Below, piece by piece: positions 58,889 to 64,000 of a stretch of DNA of 64,000 nucleotides. Numbering within the stretch: position 1 is the first letter of the stretch; every line of letters starts with the position of its first letter. Below the pieces are notes generated by a model, which was not told the DNA's origin, made no database searches, and saw only the letters and a list, made by a program, of their open reading frames with translations. The stretch is taken from positions 18,885,970-18,949,969 of the forward strand of contig NC_081543.1 of NCBI RefSeq assembly GCF_901000735.1. The letters run 5' to 3'. The position numbers and the translations under genes were made by a program. The DNA is from Corylus avellana (taxonomy: Eukaryota > Streptophyta > Magnoliopsida > Fagales > Betulaceae).

Positions 58889-59297
58889 TTAGGTGGACAG
58901 TCTGTGCCAACAGAAAATGGATTATACTTATTTCTTAATGATGGTAATTTCTTAACTACTCGAGTGAGACGAGCCCTATATCATGCATAATATGAATTTT
59001 CCTTATTAATTTATGATTGACCATTGTTGTGCGGTTAGTGGTGAAATCAACCCCCTATTCTTTTTCTCATTACTTTTTATCTTTACTTTTACTTTTATGT
59101 ATTTATTTTTAGAAAACAAAACACTTCAATCTTCTTTAAATTTAGTTAGATTTAATCTTGATAAACTTGATAACAACGCCCACGCGGTCCTTGAGGTTCG
59201 ACACCCTCTATATAGCCCTATCCCATAAGGATTCATCCTCTTGCGAGTGGTAATTTTATTATTGATAGTTTTTTGTATACAAAAAGATCACATCACC
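58889..59297. other. Unassigned stretch with an LTR-end-like motif
   Basis: GCGGTCCTTGAGGTTCGACA near 59185 and TTGCGAGTGGTA near 59243 resemble the downstream part of other plant LTRs. No coding signal I can support. Confidence 0.35.
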
Positions 59298-59397
59298 AAC
59301 CCACTCAAATCTTGGTGTCTTGTGTGATTGATTTATTTTCTATTATGCTCTTTTCTTCTTCTTTGGGGATCCTGAATTTAGTTTTGTATACAATAAG

Positions 59398-59409
59398 TGG
59401 TATCAGAGC
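59398..59409 (+). other. Primer binding site (initiator tRNA-Met), copia element
   Basis: TGGTATCAGAGC, the standard copia primer site, a few bases after the LTR end. Confidence 0.9.
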
Positions 59410-59430
59410 CTAGGTTCTTTATTTTGCAAG

Positions 59431-60715
59431 ATGCAAAATTTGAAGTAGAAAAGTTTGATGGTCAGAATAGTTTAGTCTTTAGCGTATCAAGATGCATGCT
59501 TTGTTGCGACAACAAGGTTTGACGAAGATTTTGAATGGCAAGATGCCATCAACATCATCAAATGAGGAAATTACGGAACTTGAAGAAAAAGCCTATGGTT
59601 TGATTTTACTGTCTCTTTCAGTTAGAGTTTTGAGAGAAGTCGTCAATGAAGAAACTACGTTGGACTTTGGAAAAAGTTAGAAAGTTTGTACATAAAGAAT
59701 TCTTTCCCTAACCATTTATTTCTGAAGCAACGGTTATATACCCTCAGGATGCAGGAAGGTATGCTTCTTTGTCATCATCTTGACGAATACAATTCTTATG
59801 GATTTGAAAAATATTGATATTAAAGTTGAAGATGAGGATCAAGCCCTGATTTTGTTATGTTCACTACCTAAGTTCTTTGATAATTTCATTAATTGTACGG
59901 TAGAGATACCATCACCTTATTGGATGTTAAATCTGCTTTGAATTCTATGGAGTTGAGGACAAGATTGAATGGGAAAGCTAGTAAACAATCAAGTGGAGGG
60001 TTTATTTCTCAAGTGTTAGAGGTCGATCCAGTGAGGCCGTTCGAAAAATTCCTCTAATTTTAGAGGTCGATCCAGTGAGAGAGACTCAGATAGAGAAGGC
60101 CAATCGCAATCCAACTCAAATAACATAGTTAAGTGTTACTATTGCAAAAGGTATGGGAATTACAAATGCAACTGTCCGAAGTTGAGAAATAAAGAGGAAG
60201 GTGATGAGCCAAGTTTCTCTTTTATGGCTAGTATTGTTGAAGGAAAGTATGAGGCTTCAAAATTTGTCCTTGCATTTACTGTTTCTTATGGTCTTTTTTA
60301 TGACAAGTGGGTCCATGATACTGCATGTACTTTTCATATGTCCCCTAAAAGGAATTGGTTTACTACCTAGGAGTCAATCAATGGTGGTTCAGTCTTGATG
60401 GGAAACCATATTGCCTACAAGATTATTGGTATAGGTGCAGTCAGAATAACGATGCATGACTGGATCGTGAGGACTTTGATGAATGTTTGACACGAACCAA
60501 ATTTAAAGAAAAATCTTATTTCTTTGGACACTTTGGACTCCCTTGGTTACAAGTATTTTGGTGAAGGTGGAGTCATGAGGGTTAGTAAAGGCTAATTGGT
60601 TGTGAAGGAAGGTAGCAACGTTGATGGTCTATACTTTCTTCTGGGCAGTACGGTGACGGATTCAGCTGATGTGTCTCCTTCAGATAATTTTAGACTATTA
60701 GCAGTGTTAGTGCAG
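59431..60715 (+). pseudogene. copia gag and protease remnant
   Basis: MQNLKVEKFDGQN, then in another frame MHALLRQQGLTKILNGKMPS and LILLSLSVRVLREVVNEETT, typical of the copia gag N-terminal domain. The knuckle near 60135 reads CYYCKRYGNYKCNC: the His of CX2CX4HX4C is Asn. WVHDTACTFHMSPKRNWFTT carries the protease D-T-A/FHM signature. NISLDTLDSLGYKYFGEGGV-like and GLYFLLGSTV segments match the pre-integrase region. Many stops and shifts. Confidence 0.75.
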
Positions 60716-61108
60716 TAGAGTGAGGAGGAGCGTTTCATGTCTCATGTACCTTACTCTAGTGCGTTTGGGAGCATCAAGTATGTTATGATGCGCATTCGTC
60801 CAAATATTTCACATGCACTCAGTGTTGTTAATCCTGGCAAGGTTTGCTGGGCATTACAGTTGTTGGTTTCGTCTTTGACAGAGACAATGGTATCGGGTCC
60901 AATGTCATTGGGTATGTCAATTCAAATTATGTTGGTGATCTAGTTGTGAGACGAGGAGATATCGTATTGAAGCAAATTATCTCTAAGAAAAATCCAATGG
61001 ATATGTTGACTAAGCTAGTTTTGGTTCTCAAGTTCAAGAGTTGCTTGGACTTGATTGTTGCTTGTAGGTTGTGGTTGCCCTTATGGGTGGTGGAGGAGAT
61101 GTCATGAG
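60716..61108 (+). pseudogene. copia RNase H end, after a deletion
   Basis: MSHVPYSSAFGSIKYVMMRI, then RPNISHALSVV, FDRDNGIGSNVIGYVNSNYV and ISKKNPMDMLTKLV. These are consecutive landmarks of the reverse transcriptase/RNase H end, but they follow directly on the pre-integrase segment. About 2-3 kb of pol are therefore missing. The catalytic D of the usual YVDSDYAGD is lost (VNSNYVGD). Confidence 0.75.
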
Positions 61109-61157
61109 GAGATCTACACTTGGGACTTGACGAAATTCAAGTCAAGGTGCAGATTAT

Positions 61158-61722
61158 TGTGAGTGACTTGATTTCTTAAGTCATTCATGTGGGGGCTGAT
61201 CAGGTTTTTGGTCCTATGCAATTTTGGAGTTCTCCTATTGGACCGAATTGATGGTTTTCTCTCTTATGCCATTTTCGAGTCCTTATTTTAGTTGAAACGT
61301 AATTCTATTCCTACTGGGAATAGTATATATAGGCAACTGACTTTGCTCCTTATAAAAAGAGTGTCGCACAGCATGAAGAGAGCACCGAAAGAGAGTTTCA
61401 ATCATCTCACTTAGTTTTCTCACAGTGTTTGTGTCTTACGATACTTAGGGAAAAAAATAGAGTTTTTTCTTGTATTAGTTTTTTCCTTTGTGTGAGTGTG
61501 AGATTTTGGTGTATTAAGGTTTTGGGTTTTGAGTAGTTTTCTCCTTACTATCTTTTGAACTCCATCTTTTGATAGTAAGTTTTCTCCGAGTCATCTCCGC
61601 CAGTGGATGTAGGCTTGTTAAGCTGAAAAACTCAAATCTTAGTGTCTTGTGTGGTTGATTTATTTTCTATTCTGCTCTTTTCTTCTTCTTTGGGAATCCT
61701 GAATTTAGTTATGTGTACAACA
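61158..61722 (+). repeat. 3' LTR of the copia element
   Basis: TGTGAGTGACTTGATTTC to GTGTACAACA, 565 bp. TATATATAGGC and CTCCTTATAAAAAGAG lie near 61323-61360 (promoter region). ATTAT follows and may be the target duplication. Confidence 0.8.
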
Positions 61723-61776
61723 ATTATTGAGTTTATATATATATAACAAAAATCTCCTTCTCATATACTGTCTCGA

Positions 61777-62827
61777 ATGGAGTCTCCTACTCTTCCTTCG
61801 GATATGTTATTCGAAATCTTTAGCCGGACATATCTAAAGACTATAGGGCGATGTAGATTAGTTTCAAAAGATTTGAACTCAATTACTTAAGACACAAGTT
61901 TCATTCATGCATTTCTTCAAAGAACAAAAACAATATTTGAGATCTTCACACAATCCTTATCTTTTAGAAAGATCAAATCTCAGTTTGTCTCTATCGCGGA
62001 TTTTGCTACTGATGATTCCACAATCTCCCTATAATCTTTATCTGGTCCTGTCAAAATACAAGCGGCTACCAAACAAGGCATCTTATTATGCTTCAATGAA
62101 GGCAACTCAAGAAGACATCAAATACCTGAATATTATGTATGCAAGCCTAGCACCAAATCCCGAATCCTAGAACACAGTTTTTCACCAAAAGAATTGGGAT
62201 GGTAGTGCTTAGATCATAACCTTTTGTGCTATAAAATAGTTCAGTTTTCAAAACCCAAGTCTGTATGCACAAATTACAAATCCAAATCATACAATATTCT
62301 TCATTGTGAGTTTTTCTCTTCAAAAACATGGGCATGGAAACGATTGCGAAATGTCTTGCTGCCACGGGGAGAATTCTTAAGCTGGGAGCCTACCGTTCTG
62401 CATGCGGTGTGCTTCATTGGATCAGAGTTTGGACATATTTTATCTCCCTTTCCCTCTTTGCAAGAAACATTATTTCAACCATATAAAGCTCATGGACAAT
62501 AGCGGCCACCTTGCAATGCTTTGCATGGAAGAGAGTTCTATGCAACTTTGGGTAATGGAAGATTATGACACAAAAATATGGAGCAAGAGACGGAATATAA
62601 GCATTAAAGCCATTGAAGAAGTAGAACGCTACACTTCTCTCCGGAGTTTTGATGGTCCTGATATTTTACTCAAGAAGGGCTTTTGCAACCTAATTTCGTA
62701 CAACTTTAAAAGTTGTAGCTCCAATGTATGCAAGGTGGGAGTCGACCTCAATTGTACTAATGAAATTTTTCCTTTCCAATCTAACTCAAAGCTGATTCAT
62801 TTGAACAGTCATAGGAAAAAGAATTAG
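61777..62827 (+). pseudogene. F-box protein pseudogene (F-box plus associated domain)
   Basis: The start is ATG at 61777. The N-terminal F-box reads LPSDMLFEIFSRTYLKTIGR, then CRLVSKDLNSI, and would bind the SKP1 adaptor of an SCF ubiquitin ligase. TAA at 61888-61890 stops it. The same frame continues with stops at 62032 and 62203 through VKIQAATKQGILLCFN, IPEYYVCKPSTKSRI and the 62224-62502 open stretch (KRLRNVLLPRGEFLSWEPTV). A +1 frameshift between about 62440 and 62495 leads to the last part, GHLAMLCMEESSMQLWVMED, typical of the F-box-associated domain, and it ends TAG at 62825. The overall length of about 350 codons fits the family. It is the only host-type gene seen and was broken by point changes rather than by a transposon. 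Confidence 0.8.
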
Positions 62828-63110
62828 TTATCCAAAGTTCTTTAGTTGTTTGTTTTGCTTTTCTGCTATTGTTTGTAATTGTTAGAAATTTTTCTTTTTA
62901 ATATCTTCTGTATAACTCTATTTTCAAGTTTTATTTGAATTTTTATTTTAATAGATAAGTATGTGTCGTAAGAAAAAAAAAAATTAATGAAGTTCATTCA
63001 ATTTCTTCCACCATAATTATGCTAGCAGCTGGGACCAAAAAAAAATGATATTTTAATTTATTGTGCTAATTTTTTTTTTTTTTTTTTTACCTTGATAAGT
63101 TGCTTGAGTG
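62828..63110. other. AT-rich flank of the F-box pseudogene
   Basis: No coding or RNA signal; homopolymer runs at 62970-62982 and 63068-63088. Confidence 0.6.
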
Positions 63111-63300
63111 TCAGACAATGGCGGAGCCCAAAAATCATTATTGTAGAAGCCAAATTAAAATTATGATAAACACAATTTAGAACAAAAATGAAATAATTTA
63201 TTACATATTATGACATTTAAAAAAAAAAAAAAAAAAAAAAAAACTTATGCACGGGCGTGGCCATTCCTGGCCTACAAATAGATACGCCACTAGTGCAAGA
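63111..63300. other. Possible degraded DNA transposon or repeat
   Basis: CAATGGCGGAGCCCAAAAATC and, downstream, GGGCGTGGCCATTCCTGGCC and TACGCCACTAG resemble the GGCGGAGCC/GGCTCCGCC ends seen in a common class of plant repeats. The arms are not clean inverted repeats here, so the call is weak. An A-run at 63219-63243 lies inside. Confidence 0.25.
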
Positions 63301-64000
63301 TTTTGTACCAAAGTATTATGACAAATAATTTCACTTAAATCACACACCAAAATGACTATCACATTATAACTGTTAAATTTGAAAATAAAGCATACATAAC
63401 AAATATTATGAAAAACTACCCACCAAACCAGGTGTTTTATTAGCATTTTATAATTGTTTTGGTTTTTTTGAAGTGGTTTACTTTGATCCAATTAGTCATC
63501 ACTATAGGTACAAATCAACAATTATTTGTATTTAATGAATTTTCTTATAACCTTTCTTTAATTTTTTTTTTCCCCTTTTTCTTAAATTTTATTTAGATTC
63601 TTTACCATTTTTCTAAAGTTAAGTTATAACAATAAATTTTGTTTGTATTACACTCCTTAGTTAAAATAATCAACATGGCAGATAGACAACAAGACAAAGA
63701 TGCACGAGATCTTAATAAACAATTGCTTGACTAGTACGTTGGGCGTGTCGTGAGAGGTATGAGGTACTTCGTTTTCGCCCTTTCATGTTGAGGACTCCTA
63801 ACATTAACCAAACAAAAGGACGACAAGTTCAGGTATTGCGAGAGGAGATACTAGGTAGGGGAGTCACTCCCGAGCAATTAAGTCATTGATCCTGAAAGGA
63901 TGACACCACTAGGTTGTGACCAATGCTTATGTCAATTGCCGGAAGTCATTGACTTCCTACACATGATTGATTTGGAGTGTCAAGAGGAAAATCCTACACC
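63301..64000. other. Unassigned intergenic stretch
   Basis: No open frame over 60 codons on the + strand and no motif I recognise. 63680-64000 is less AT-rich and may be the edge of another element. Confidence 0.4.

Larger units (their letters stand above)
59298..61722 (+). mobile_element. Ty1/copia element, internally deleted and 5'-truncated
   Basis: Only the last ~95 bp of the 5' LTR remain (59298-59392). The initiator-Met primer site TGGTATCAGAGC is at 59398-59409. gag and protease remnants are followed by a large deletion that removes integrase and reverse transcriptase, then the RNase H end, a polypurine tract (about 61143-61157) and a 565-bp 3' LTR (61158-61722). Confidence 0.85.

Overview
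The window is repeat-rich nuclear DNA of a flowering plant, most likely a eudicot, from a draft assembly with ten runs of N. The evidence is Athila-type LTR retrotransposons primed by tRNA-Asp, a chromovirus-like Ty3/gypsy relic, a Ty1/copia relic, a LINE relic, a tRNA-derived SINE and a broken plant F-box gene. I see no intact host gene. Every coding stretch carries stops, frameshifts or deletions, and the species cannot be named from sequence alone.

Layout. (1) 1-10307 is a head-to-tail array of about 17 units, roughly 615 bp each. Every unit carries a decayed RNase H-like (RVT_3 type) reading frame followed by a conserved stem-loop. Further units lie at 13664-15767 (a block bounded by gaps that repeats 7283-10230), 36261-37417, 46860-47156 (reverse strand) and 48481-48496. 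(2) 10313-36260 is a nested stack of one LTR family. Element A (+ strand, target duplication AACGT) sits inside an array unit. Element C (- strand, TAAAT-like duplication) sits in the 3' LTR of A. Element B (- strand, CTAGT duplication) sits in the 3' untranslated part of C. (3) 37717-46679 is a second copy of the A/C composite that lacks B. (4) 46780-48496 holds a solo LTR in an array unit, inverted relative to an equivalent junction at 37418. (5) 48597-50655 holds AT-rich DNA, the 3' end of a LINE and a truncated copia LTR. (6) 51588-58888 is the 3' end of a Ty3/gypsy chromovirus-like element with a long LTR, hit three times by LTRs of a second subfamily of the Athila-like family. (7) 59298-61722 is a deleted Ty1/copia element. 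(8) 61777-62827 is an F-box pseudogene. (9) The rest is AT-rich intergenic DNA.

How the parts relate. The Athila-like family has LTRs of about 1.35 kb, a tRNA-Asp primer site, a gag with a CCHC knuckle and, in some members, a 3' ORF resembling the 'putative plant transposon protein' family. Elements B and C show gag without any protease, reverse transcriptase or integrase, so they look non-autonomous; only A shows the start of the gag-pol linker. LTRs and leaders carry clusters of CpG-rich palindromes related to TGCGATCGATCGCA. The most unusual signals are the RNase H-derived tandem array with its stem-loop, and these palindrome clusters.
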